Source: JADCRZ01 sp031399065 (GTDB taxonomy: Bacteria; Bacteroidota; Bacteroidia; Chitinophagales; Chitinophagaceae). Taken from it: a stretch of DNA of 64,000 nucleotides. Each line of letters opens with the position of its first letter. The stretch's first letter is position 1. The stretch spans positions 62,001 through 126,000 of the forward strand of contig JANNOM010000013.1 in NCBI GenBank assembly GCA_031399065.1, read 5' to 3'. Of this stretch, positions 15,731 through 23,459 are shown piece after piece. A program made the position numbers and the translations under genes. The notes under the pieces are model-generated. The model searched no databases. It was not told the DNA's origin and saw only the letters and a program-made list of their open reading frames with translations.

Positions 15731-17788
15731 TCATGGAAACATCAATTTGTTTTCGTACTTCCTGGGAGCGAGCCGCTGCAAATCGATGCTGAAAGAGACC
15801 GTTTTCCAGAAACGTTTTTCTCCCAGGTAAGATTTATTATAATCCCTGAATACCTTGCTGTATATAAGTGGTACGTAGATGTTAACGGTCTCGTGCAAAA
15901 GGGAAAACTGCAGGCCCGCATCAAACAGGAACCGCTCTGCATCGGCATCCCTGTCCCAGGCTTCTGCGTATGTGCCCAGGTCGGCGAATATTTTAAGCGG
16001 TATCCGGAAAGGCAATACGGAAAGCGGGTTAATATTATCCGGCACGCCGGTGGTAAAGTTGAGCGCGGCCAGCCAGTTATCCGTTTTGCCTACTTTATCG
16101 CTTAGCAGGTCGGTCCTTACTTTAAAAGCGCCATCGCGGATTATGATCTGCTGACTGCCGAGTCCTTCAAATTCATTTCTTCCAATAAAATAGTTGCTAT
16201 AGGTATAGTCTTCTTCACCATTGGCACCTGCGAGGTTAAGATGGTTGCGCCGGGTAAAAAAGCTTTTAAGATCCGAACGGTTGGAATAAAAGAGCTTACC
16301 TGCAAACGCCCTTACCTGGAGACCGTCCCGGTTATTTGCATAATTGAAATAATAGTTACCGGTAAAAGCGGCGCGTATAAATCCCTTGTGACGTTCTATA
16401 TTCAGTTCACCGGAATAGGGATAAAGTTTACGTTTATTCTGTAACACCATCTTTAATTGGGTGATATGAGTATTGACTGCGTTAAGGCCTACTCCCAAAC
16501 TGGTGTCCGTTCCATTGATCACATCTTTATACTCAAGTGATTGTTCCCGGATGTAAAATTGCCTCAACTGAAGATAGCGGTTGATTTTTGACGAAGTGCT
16601 ATTTTCTTTAAGTGTCAATCGTACAAAGGGCGCTACTTTCAGGAAGCCAGCATATTCTTTCACAGGCAAATCGTCGATGGATTCATTTAACGAAAACCGG
16701 GCGATGGTAGCTCCCGCTTCCAACTGGCTGAAGACAGTTTTGGGTAAATCTATTTTATAAGAAGCGCGGCCTATGCCATTGAGTTTGCCGGACTGAGTGG
16801 CGTATAAAGGGCTAAATACAAACCGTACCCTGTTCTGCGGAGAAAGGTAGTTATGGAAAACTAAACCAATCATAAACCCGTCGTACAGATTGTATCCTAT
16901 CGCCGGTAAAATAGAAAGGGATTTTACTTTGCTGGTATCGAATAACCGGGGTATTATATTGTTGCCTGCATTTTTAAACGGATCGGTAGTCTGCATTTTT
17001 TTAACCGGCCTGCCTTTAACTTTCGGCGTACTAATTTCTTCCGGCTTAAAGGCGGACCAACTGAAACCACGTGTGTTCTTTTCCGTCCATCTCACCACTT
17101 GTATACCGCCGTTATAAGAAGAATCCTTCCTTTCTGCTTTACCAGCCATCAGGGTATATACTGCCGGCAGGTTCAGCGTTACTTCATAGTCTGCTTCCTG
17201 CGCCGCAGATATATCGTCCTGGTAAGTGAATGGCCTGATATGCCATCCTTCCGTATCGTATAAAGCCGGAACAGGGTGCCATTGAGCCAGCTGATACCTG
17301 TTCTTTATATATCCGTTGCCGGAGAAATTATAAGGTACCTGTACATGAAAGGGCGTCGTGATAACGGCACTCGAACGGGGTGCGATCGGGACCGGCAGCA
17401 ACAGTTTTACGATGTCTATATGTTCCGGGTGATCTTCGGTTTTTGCGGTGATGCCGTTTACTTTAAAGTCGAGACGGTTGATGTATCCTTTTTGATCTTT
17501 CCGGGAAAAATAAAAATCTGTCCGGTCGTTCGCAAGCAGGTACTCACTGTAAGCGGTCCGGTCGTTCTTATATGCATTTGCCCAAAGATGAAACCATATA
17601 AAGCGGAGGGTATCAGGCGAGTTGTTGACATAAACTATTTTCCCGAAGCCGTCGAGCGTATGATCTTTGTCGTTGAGGGTGGCATCCAGTTCAAAACTAA
17701 CTTGCTGCCGCCACTGCTGACTGTAAACGGACACACCCTGTGTGATCAGGTACAAGCCGAAAGCCATGCAGCGAATAGTTTTTCTCAT
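15731..17788 (-). CDS. M1-peptidase-like/outer-membrane-barrel protein lacking the catalytic domain
   Basis: A 685-residue secreted protein. After a signal peptide (residues 1-23), residues 25-246 match the N-terminal beta domain of M1 aminopeptidases (KIVYVNNSPDTLRFIWFHLWANAY; WHPVPALYDTEGWHIRPFTYQ; VVRWTEKNTRGFSW). A short linker (about 247-285) leads straight to a C-terminal region rich in alternating strands, IGYNLYDGFMIGLVFHNYL onward, as in the barrel half of large Bacteroidota M1 proteins. The HExxH zinc-binding domain expected between them is missing, with no stop or frameshift, so the frame is intact. It may act in binding or surface anchoring rather than proteolysis. It lies 14 bases after the sugar transferase and 10 before the GNAT gene. 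Confidence 0.65.
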   Translation of the reverse strand: MRKTIRCMAFGLYLITQGVSVYSQQWRQQVSFELDATLNDKDHTLDGFGKIVYVNNSPDTLRFIWFHLWANAYKNDRTAYSEYLLANDRTDFYFSRKDQKGYINRLDFKVNGITAKTEDHPEHIDIVKLLLPVPIAPRSSAVITTPFHVQVPYNFSGNGYIKNRYQLAQWHPVPALYDTEGWHIRPFTYQDDISAAQEADYEVTLNLPAVYTLMAGKAERKDSSYNGGIQVVRWTEKNTRGFSWSAFKPEEISTPKVKGRPVKKMQTTDPFKNAGNNIIPRLFDTSKVKSLSILPAIGYNLYDGFMIGLVFHNYLSPQNRVRFVFSPLYATQSGKLNGIGRASYKIDLPKTVFSQLEAGATIARFSLNESIDDLPVKEYAGFLKVAPFVRLTLKENSTSSKINRYLQLRQFYIREQSLEYKDVINGTDTSLGVGLNAVNTHITQLKMVLQNKRKLYPYSGELNIERHKGFIRAAFTGNYYFNYANNRDGLQVRAFAGKLFYSNRSDLKSFFTRRNHLNLAGANGEEDYTYSNYFIGRNEFEGLGSQQIIIRDGAFKVRTDLLSDKVGKTDNWLAALNFTTGVPDNINPLSVLPFRIPLKIFADLGTYAEAWDRDADAERFLFDAGLQFSLLHETVNIYVPLIYSKVFRDYNKSYLGEKRFWKTVSFSIDLQRLAPRKYENKLMFP

Positions 17789-17802
17789 ACTTTTAGGGTT
17801 GA

Positions 17803-18414
17803 CTATTTTCCTTTTCCACCCAGAATGATCTGTAATGTATGAAACATGATCTTGAAATCCAATGCTAAGGATATATTTTTAATATACATCTCATCGTATT
17901 TCATACGAATGATCATCTCCTCCACATTTTCTGCATAACCAAATTCCACCATTCCCCAGGAAGTAAGTCCCGGTTTTACCTGCAGCAGGTAATCAAAATC
18001 GTGCGATAAACGGGTGATCTGGTCGATATAAAACCGGCGCTCCGGGCGTGGGCCGACAAGGCTCATTTGTCCCAGCAGGATATTCCACAACTGGGGAAGT
18101 TCGTCGAGCCGCCATTTGCGCATGGTGCGTCCTGCCGGGGTGATGCGCAGGTCATTGTCCGACGATAAAGCCGGGCCACTGGGCTCGGCGTAATGGTACA
18201 TGCTTCTGAATTTGTAAATGATAAACGCCCTGCCCCTGTAACCGATCCGTTCCTGCAGGTAAAATACGGGGCCGGGGGATGACAGTTTAACGATGATGGC
18301 GCAGAAGAGCAGGAGAGGAGATAATAAAAACAGTCCCGCAAGGGAAGCGATGATGTCTATTATTCTTTTAATGGTCTTCTGCCAATCCTGCATCCCGTAA
18401 GTTTTATTATTCAT
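17803..18414 (-). CDS. undecaprenyl-phosphate sugar phosphotransferase (bacterial sugar transferase family)
   Basis: A short monotopic phosphoglycosyl transferase (203 residues) that would load the first sugar phosphate onto undecaprenyl phosphate for capsule, exopolysaccharide or O-antigen. An N-terminal membrane helix (about 18-42, IDIIASLAGLFLLSPLLLF) is followed by VFYLQERIGYRGRAFIIYKFRSM, then RKWRLDELPQLWNILLGQMSLVGPRPE and KPGLTSWGMV, the conserved core of the family. The C-terminus ends in an amphipathic helix. It lies 13 bases after the Gfo/Idh/MocA gene. No glycosyltransferase cluster surrounds it, so the glycan it starts is unknown. Confidence 0.9.
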   Translation of the reverse strand: MNNKTYGMQDWQKTIKRIIDIIASLAGLFLLSPLLLFCAIIVKLSSPGPVFYLQERIGYRGRAFIIYKFRSMYHYAEPSGPALSSDNDLRITPAGRTMRKWRLDELPQLWNILLGQMSLVGPRPERRFYIDQITRLSHDFDYLLQVKPGLTSWGMVEFGYAENVEEMIIRMKYDEMYIKNISLALDFKIMFHTLQIILGGKGK

Positions 18415-18427
18415 CCAGCAACGCGTG

Positions 18428-19402
18428 TCATGCGTTGATGGAAGTATTCCTGATTTTTTGTAAGATCTGGTGCGCTACATCCATAGCCCGGTATCCATCT
18501 ACTTCGGATACTGCCGACGGTGTGTTATAAACGATGGCGTCACGAAATTTCTCCAGCTCCATTTTAATGGCGTTTACTTCCGGTACCAGGGGATTGGCGA
18601 TAGCGATGGTCTTTTTACCATGCGGGGTTTCAATGTCGAAGCTGAATGCTTCCAGGTCCTGCGGCGTTTTTAATTTGATCACTTCGGTCTTTTTGTTCAG
18701 GAAGTCCATTCCAATATATGCATCTTTCTGAAACAGGCGGATCTTCCTCATTTTTTTCATGGAAATGCGGCTGGACGTGAGATTGGCCACGCACCCGTTG
18801 TTGAATTCGATACGCACGTTGGCGATATCCGGGGTGTCCGTCATTACCGCAACCCCGCTGGCTGAAATGGATTTCACTTCACTTTTTACCAGGTTAAGAA
18901 TGATATCGATATCATGGATCATCAGGTCGAGGATAACGCTTACTTCAGTGCCGCGGGCATTGAACTGGGCCAGGCGGTGCACTTCAATAAACATGGGGTT
19001 CAGATCCATGCCTTCCGTGGCCAGGTAAGCAGGATTAAACCGCTCCACATGCCCTACCTGGAACTTGATATTCATTTCTTTTACCAGCTTTACCAGTTGC
19101 CGGGCTTCTTCCATCGTGTTGGCAAGCGGTTTTTCCACGAATACATGTTTGCCTTTACGGATAGCGGCAGCACAGAGCACAAAATGGAATTGGGTAGGTG
19201 CCACGATGTCTACCGCGTCGCAGGCGTTCATTAGTGTTTCCGCGTCAAGAAAGCGGGCGAGCTGGTATTTTTCGCTTACTTCCTGGGCGGCAGCGTCGTT
19301 CGGGTCGAAAAAGCCAACCAACTCTATGCCTTTGATTTCCTTCCAGCTATTTAAATGAAATTTTCCGAGATGTCCCACACCGAAAACGCCGACTTTAATC
19401 AT
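18428..19402 (-). CDS. Gfo/Idh/MocA-family oxidoreductase
   Basis: NAD(P)-dependent sugar oxidoreductase of 324 residues. The N-terminal Rossmann fold begins at once (KVGVFGVGHLGKFHLNSW), the family motif EKPLA follows near residue 96, and the second domain opens with FQVGHVERFNPAY and contains DLMIHDIDIILNLV. It is the first gene of a minus-strand run with a sugar transferase 13 bases downstream, so nucleotide-sugar or cell-surface sugar modification is a reasonable inference. The hairpin at 19449-19492 separates it from rhlE. The specific substrate cannot be read from the sequence. Confidence 0.88.
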   Translation of the reverse strand: MIKVGVFGVGHLGKFHLNSWKEIKGIELVGFFDPNDAAAQEVSEKYQLARFLDAETLMNACDAVDIVAPTQFHFVLCAAAIRKGKHVFVEKPLANTMEEARQLVKLVKEMNIKFQVGHVERFNPAYLATEGMDLNPMFIEVHRLAQFNARGTEVSVILDLMIHDIDIILNLVKSEVKSISASGVAVMTDTPDIANVRIEFNNGCVANLTSSRISMKKMRKIRLFQKDAYIGMDFLNKKTEVIKLKTPQDLEAFSFDIETPHGKKTIAIANPLVPEVNAIKMELEKFRDAIVYNTPSAVSEVDGYRAMDVAHQILQKIRNTSINA

Positions 19403-19448
19403 ACGGGGCAGTTAATTTTCGCCAAAGATAACGGGATTTGCAGAAATG

Positions 19449-19492
19449 AGCGTATCCATGTAGTGAGCCAATGGCCCCCACATGGATACGCT
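19449..19492 (-). terminator. hairpin between rhlE and the oxidoreductase gene
   Basis: Perfect 13-bp stem AGCGTATCCATGT/ACATGGATACGCT with an 18-base loop, 15 bases after the rhlE stop. The T-tract is weak on both strands, so it may be an imperfect terminator or an RNA-stabilising hairpin. Confidence 0.55.
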
Positions 19493-19507
19493 TATTTATA
19501 TCATCTT

Positions 19508-20782
19508 CTATTGATGTCTTGAAAACTGGGATCTTCCTCCGCCTGTCTGGGGACTTCTTCTGAAGCCTCCCTGGGATGAAGAGCCACCGCCCTGCCGGCC
19601 GCCGTTACGCTGAGGCATACGCGGTGCGGATGCCGAAGAGTAGGCATGGGTAACATGCAGCGAGTGGTCGGCCACGGGAATCGTTTTGCCGATCAGTTTA
19701 TGAATGTCTTTCAGGTACGGAACTTCTTCCGCATCGCAGAAAGAAAAAGCCATACCCTCGTTGCCCGCCCTGCCGGTACGGCCGATGCGGTGTACGTATG
19801 TTTCGGGGATATTGGGAAGTTCATAATTGATCACATGTGTCAGCTCGTCGATATCGATACCGCGGGCAGCTATATCCGTAGCCACCAGCACACGGGTAGA
19901 GCGTGCCTTAAAGTTCGATAAAGCCCGCTGGCGGGCGTTCTGCGATTTGTTGCCATGAATGGCTTCCGCCGTAATACCCGAACGAAGCAGGTCTTTTACT
20001 ACTTTGTCGGCACCATGCTTGGTACGGGTAAACACCAGGCAGGTTTCGATGGCATGTTCCTGCAGCAGGTTGGTGAGTAGTACTTTTTTATTGTTCTTAT
20101 CCACATAATAAAGCGACTGCTGTATCGTCTCTGCCGTAGTAGATGCGGGCGTTACTTCCACTTTTACCGGGTTATCCAGTATAGTGTTCGCCAGCTTCTG
20201 TATTTCAGGAGGCATGGTGGCGGAAAAGAAAAGCGTTTGTCTTTTGGAAGGCAGTTTGGTAATGATCTTTTTAACATCATGCACAAAACCCATATCCAGC
20301 ATACGATCCGCTTCATCCAGCACGAAGATCTCTATCTGGCTAAGGCTTATCAGGCGCTGGCTCATTAAATCGAGCAGGCGGCCCGGTGTGGCTACAAGTA
20401 TGTCTATACCTCTTCTCAGTGAACTTTCCTGCGGCACCTGCGATACGCCGCCAAAGATTACCAGGTGCCTGAGACCGGTATACTGGCCATAAGCCTGCAG
20501 GTTTTCTTCTATCTGGATAGCCAGTTCCCTGGTAGGGGTAAGTATTAATGCCCGCAGGTGACCCGGCCTGGCAGGCCCCTGTGCGCTGCCGTGTAGTATT
20601 TGTAACATGGGTATGGCAAAAGCAGCGGTTTTACCGGTTCCCGTCTGGGCGCAGCCCAGCAGATCTTTTCCCAGCAATACTTCCGGTATGGCCTGTAACT
20701 GGATGGGGGTGGGCGTAGTATACCCTTTTTCTCTTATAGCCCTGATAACAGGTTCTGTAAGTTGTAATGATTCGAATGACAA
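19508..20782 (-). CDS. rhlE: DEAD-box ATP-dependent RNA helicase, RhlE type
   Basis: RNA helicase that remodels structured RNA in ribosome assembly or decay, often cold-induced. It has 424 residues with all helicase motifs: the Q motif (TTPTPIQLQAIP), Walker A AQTGTGKT, PTRELA, the DEAD box DEADRMLDMG, SAT (FFSATMP), and the RecA2 motifs VATDIAARGIDID and HRIGRTGRAG. A Gly/Arg/Ser-rich basic tail starts near residue 385 (GGRQGGGSSSQGGFRR) and likely binds RNA. A -7 element TACATTTG at 20930-20923 lies about 140 bases upstream, implying a long leader. Confidence 0.95.
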   Translation of the reverse strand: MSFESLQLTEPVIRAIREKGYTTPTPIQLQAIPEVLLGKDLLGCAQTGTGKTAAFAIPMLQILHGSAQGPARPGHLRALILTPTRELAIQIEENLQAYGQYTGLRHLVIFGGVSQVPQESSLRRGIDILVATPGRLLDLMSQRLISLSQIEIFVLDEADRMLDMGFVHDVKKIITKLPSKRQTLFFSATMPPEIQKLANTILDNPVKVEVTPASTTAETIQQSLYYVDKNNKKVLLTNLLQEHAIETCLVFTRTKHGADKVVKDLLRSGITAEAIHGNKSQNARQRALSNFKARSTRVLVATDIAARGIDIDELTHVINYELPNIPETYVHRIGRTGRAGNEGMAFSFCDAEEVPYLKDIHKLIGKTIPVADHSLHVTHAYSSASAPRMPQRNGGRQGGGSSSQGGFRRSPQTGGGRSQFSRHQ

Positions 20783-20922
20783 TTTGAATAAATTTTAAAT
20801 GAATAATCCTAACGATGCCGAGATAGTTAGTCTATATAAATTCTCAGAATGAAGGACTAGATAAGTATTAGCAGATATTAGAAATAAAATCAAGTCGGCT
20901 TGCGAGAGAGCCTATATTGAAG

Positions 20923-20930
20923 CAAATGTA
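20923..20930 (-). promoter_or_regulatory. rhlE: rhlE -7 promoter element
   Basis: On the minus strand this reads TACATTTG, a perfect Bacteroidota -7 box. The -33 position has TTA rather than TTG (21-base spacer). The leader to the rhlE ATG would be about 135 bases, long enough for post-transcriptional control; no defined fold was recognised in it. Confidence 0.5.
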
Positions 20931-20993
20931 GGTAATTTATCTTAATTCGCCTAAGCACCTGTTTAAGTGACCGGTTTATAGGAATATCGGGCA

Positions 20994-21827
20994 TTACACT
21001 TCAGTGAGTTTTAAACCCGTTTGTGTAAAATCTATCTTCCGCTGTTTATACAACCCCCCCGTCGTCATCTTGAAGGTCTTCTTGCTCATGCCAAAAAAGG
21101 AATAGATATCATCGGGGTTCGACTTGTCATTGTAAGGCAGGTAGCCGTTATTCTCCTGCAGCAGCCGCAGTATCTTATGCGCTTCGTCTTCTACCCGTTG
21201 AAAGCCGGGCTTGCCCTGGGAAACGTCTATCTTGTTTTCAGGACGGATCTTTTTGACGAAGCCAGTCAGGCGTTTACCCACGCCAATGTCCTGGTAAATT
21301 TCATTAAAATGCAATACACCGGTGTGCCTGCTATTGATACTTACCACATACCCGATGTCGGTACGGCGAAGTACTGTCAGGTCTACTACTTCAAGCTCCT
21401 TAACAGTCAGGTGCTCATTATCGAGACTGGACTCGAATTTCTCGGTGGCCGTTACTCTGCCGGTTTGTTCGTCGATATAGATCTTTACCAGGTAACTGCC
21501 GCCTGGTTTCATACCGGTCAGTTGTTTGGATTTGGGAACGAAGATATCTTTCATCAGGCCCCAGTCCAGGAAAGCGCCATGAGGAGTAACCGATACTACT
21601 TCGAGGTATACTATATCGCCCACCATGCCTTTAGGGTCCTGTGTGGTGGCTATCAGCCTGTCTTCGGAATCGTGGTAAAGAAATACCTTCAGGTCATCGC
21701 CGGGCTTTGCGCCTTCCGGCACGAAACGTTTAGGTAGAAGAATACCTTCGGCACCATCATCGAGGTAAAGTCCGAAATCGACCGACCGGAGTACTTTCAA
21801 TGTGTTATACTCACCTACTTTAATCAT
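20994..21827 (-). CDS. cvfB: S1-type RNA-binding protein, CvfB/YitL family
   Basis: A 277-residue CvfB-like protein, a virulence or RNA-turnover regulator in Gram-positives, role in Bacteroidota unclear. It shows a tandem S1-like layout: KVGEYNTLKVLRSVDFGLYLDD at the start, a central VGDIVYLEVVSVTPHGAFLDWGLMKDIFVPKSKQ, and a third S1-like unit VVDLTVLRRTDIGYVVSINSRHTGVLHFNEIYQDI. The end is the winged-helix domain of the family (LPYNDKSNPDDIYSFFGMSKKTFKMTTGGLYKQRKI). The ATG at 21827 gives the canonical N-terminus. It lies upstream of rhlE on the same strand, but the helicase has its own -7 element. Confidence 0.88.
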   Translation of the reverse strand: MIKVGEYNTLKVLRSVDFGLYLDDGAEGILLPKRFVPEGAKPGDDLKVFLYHDSEDRLIATTQDPKGMVGDIVYLEVVSVTPHGAFLDWGLMKDIFVPKSKQLTGMKPGGSYLVKIYIDEQTGRVTATEKFESSLDNEHLTVKELEVVDLTVLRRTDIGYVVSINSRHTGVLHFNEIYQDIGVGKRLTGFVKKIRPENKIDVSQGKPGFQRVEDEAHKILRLLQENNGYLPYNDKSNPDDIYSFFGMSKKTFKMTTGGLYKQRKIDFTQTGLKLTEV

Positions 21828-21849
21828 AATACCAACAAATAACCTTTAT

Positions 21850-22004
21850 TTAATAATATAGGCAAAAATAAATCAAAAACCAGGCTTGCAGGTAAATTTT
21901 GTTTCGGGGAAACGGTCTACACCGACTGGCATAATACCGTAGAAACAGGTGTACGCGACGCCATACTGAACTACCATCTTTTTGGATGGAGCCATAATTT
22001 TTGA
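21850..22004 (+). other. possible decayed coding fragment upstream of the HAD phosphatase
   Basis: The plus strand is open from 21850 with no start codon to a TGA at 22002-22004 and ends in GETVYTDWHNTVETGVRDAILNYHLFGWSHNF (read in two parts), which has the look of a genuine protein end. I recognise no family. The minus strand is also open here, so it may be chance. Confidence 0.2.
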
Positions 22005-22028
22005 TTTCGGGTTATCGTAATATCTTCG
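22001..22028 (+). promoter_or_regulatory. candidate promoter of the HAD phosphatase gene
   Basis: TTG (22001-22003), a 17-base spacer and TATCTTCG (22021-22028), close to TAnnTTTG. It would start transcription about 10 bases before the ATG at 22045. Confidence 0.45.
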
Positions 22029-22044
22029 CCCGCAAATACAGCAT

Positions 22045-22701
22045 ATGTTAACGACCGTACTATTCGATATGGATGGACTGCTGATCGATTCCGAGCCGTT
22101 GTGGAGAGAATCCATGAAAGAAGTGTTCGCGACCGTTGGAGTTGAAATTTCGGTGGAAGAAGCCGCCCTTACTACCGGTCTCCGCACCCCGGAAGTAGTG
22201 GAGTACTGGCATGGCGTGTACGGGTGGACGGCCAAAACCCGTGAACAGGTGACCAATGAAATAATAGATGATGTAATTATAAAAGTAACCGCCAGGGGGC
22301 AGGCTATGGAAGGACTGGAATATATTCTTGATTTTTTTGCAGAAAAGAACTTTAAAACCGGACTTGCTTCCTCTTCCCCGATGCGACTGATTGAAGCGAT
22401 TGTAAACTATTTGGGTATCCAGAAAAAGTTCCAGGCAATCAGCTCTGCAGAATTTGAAACCCACGGCAAACCTCACCCGGCGGTTTACCTGTCATGCGCC
22501 GGTTCCCTTAAGAGCGATCGCCTGGAATGCCTCGTTTTCGAAGATTCCATAACCGGCATGATCGCCGCCAAAGCCGCACGTATGAAAACAGTGGTAGTGC
22601 CGGAAGAGGCTAAAAAAAAGGACTCCCGATTTTCGCTTGCGGACGTTCAACTGGGTTCTTTGCTGGAATTTAACGAAGAAATACTGGCTACCATTCAATA
22701 G
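22045..22701 (+). CDS. hxpB: HAD-superfamily hexitol/sugar phosphatase (HxpB/YniC-like)
   Basis: Sugar-phosphate phosphatase of the HAD superfamily, subclass I, 218 residues. The nucleophile motif FDMDGLLIDSEPLW gives Asp8 and Asp10. Motif II is TGLASSSP, the conserved lysine lies in ETHGKPHPAVYL, and motif IV reads VFEDSITGMIAAKAA. The cap domain (residues 20-80) has TTGLRTPEVVEYW, matching the HxpB/YniC group, which removes phosphate from 2-deoxyglucose 6-phosphate and hexitol phosphates. Precise substrate use is inference. It precedes the TetR-like gene by 120 bp on the same strand. Confidence 0.88.
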   Translation: MLTTVLFDMDGLLIDSEPLWRESMKEVFATVGVEISVEEAALTTGLRTPEVVEYWHGVYGWTAKTREQVTNEIIDDVIIKVTARGQAMEGLEYILDFFAEKNFKTGLASSSPMRLIEAIVNYLGIQKKFQAISSAEFETHGKPHPAVYLSCAGSLKSDRLECLVFEDSITGMIAAKAARMKTVVVPEEAKKKDSRFSLADVQLGSLLEFNEEILATIQ

Positions 22702-22821
22702 CCGGGTAAGTTTATGGGGCCGCGAACCAAAAGGCCGGATCTTTGTTGTTATTTTGTGTAAAATGGGCACCTTCCACTGCACCGGGCAGTATTCCCGGAT
22801 AAAGTTATAAAATCAGTTACC

Positions 22822-23448
22822 ATGGAAAAACAACAGATCCGCGACGCTTACAAAGTGTACAGGCTTGAAAACGGCCGCAAACCGGTTTCCGTTTATGCCT
22901 TTTGTAAAACAATCAATATTCCCGAAACTGAATTCTATAATTTTTACAGTTCCATGGAAGCGGTGGACAAGGACATCTGGCTGGGTATTTTCGAAGATAC
23001 CATTCACCAATTAAAAGGAGATGATATTTACAAACAATACTCCGTACGGGAAAAGCTACTTACTTTTTATTTTATGTGGGTACAGAAGCTGAAAGACAAC
23101 AGGAGCTATGTGTTGCTTCAGAAAGATATATTCCGGTTTTCCGATTTAAGGGAAGACAAGCTCTCCTCCTTTCGCCGTGCTTTTTATGAATACATCCGTC
23201 AACTGGTAAGGGAAGGATACGAAAGTGGCGAGATCAAAGAACGCAAATTTATTTCCGACCAGTATGTACACGGGTTCTGGATTCAGGCCATGTTCGTACT
23301 GAGATACTGGGTGAAAGATACCAGCGATAAATTCGAACTCACGGATGCCGCTATCGAAAAGGCGGTCAACCTCAGCTTCGAGCTAGTAAGTTCTAATTCA
23401 CTGGATAGCCTGTTCGATTTCGGCAAGTTTATCCTGACGCGGAAATAA
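22822..23448 (+). CDS. TetR-like protein paired with an ABC1-family kinase
   Basis: A 208-residue all-helical protein with a TetR-type N-terminal helix-turn-helix (about residues 20-55: VYAFCKTINIPETEFYNFY, then SSMEAVDKDIW). The C-terminal ligand-binding part is rich in aromatic residues (YVLLQKDIFRFSDL, FWIQAMFVLRYWVKD). It lies 11 bases before the ABC1/UbiB-type kinase gene and is probably cotranscribed. Two readings are open: a classical repressor of its own operon, or a TetR-fold lipid-binding partner of the kinase, as COQ9 is for COQ8 in mitochondria. A short inverted repeat (CCGGG 22782-22786, CCCGG 22794-22798) lies just upstream and could be an operator. Confidence 0.7.
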   Translation: MEKQQIRDAYKVYRLENGRKPVSVYAFCKTINIPETEFYNFYSSMEAVDKDIWLGIFEDTIHQLKGDDIYKQYSVREKLLTFYFMWVQKLKDNRSYVLLQKDIFRFSDLREDKLSSFRRAFYEYIRQLVREGYESGEIKERKFISDQYVHGFWIQAMFVLRYWVKDTSDKFELTDAAIEKAVNLSFELVSSNSLDSLFDFGKFILTRK

Positions 23449-23459
23449 TTAAACGATAC

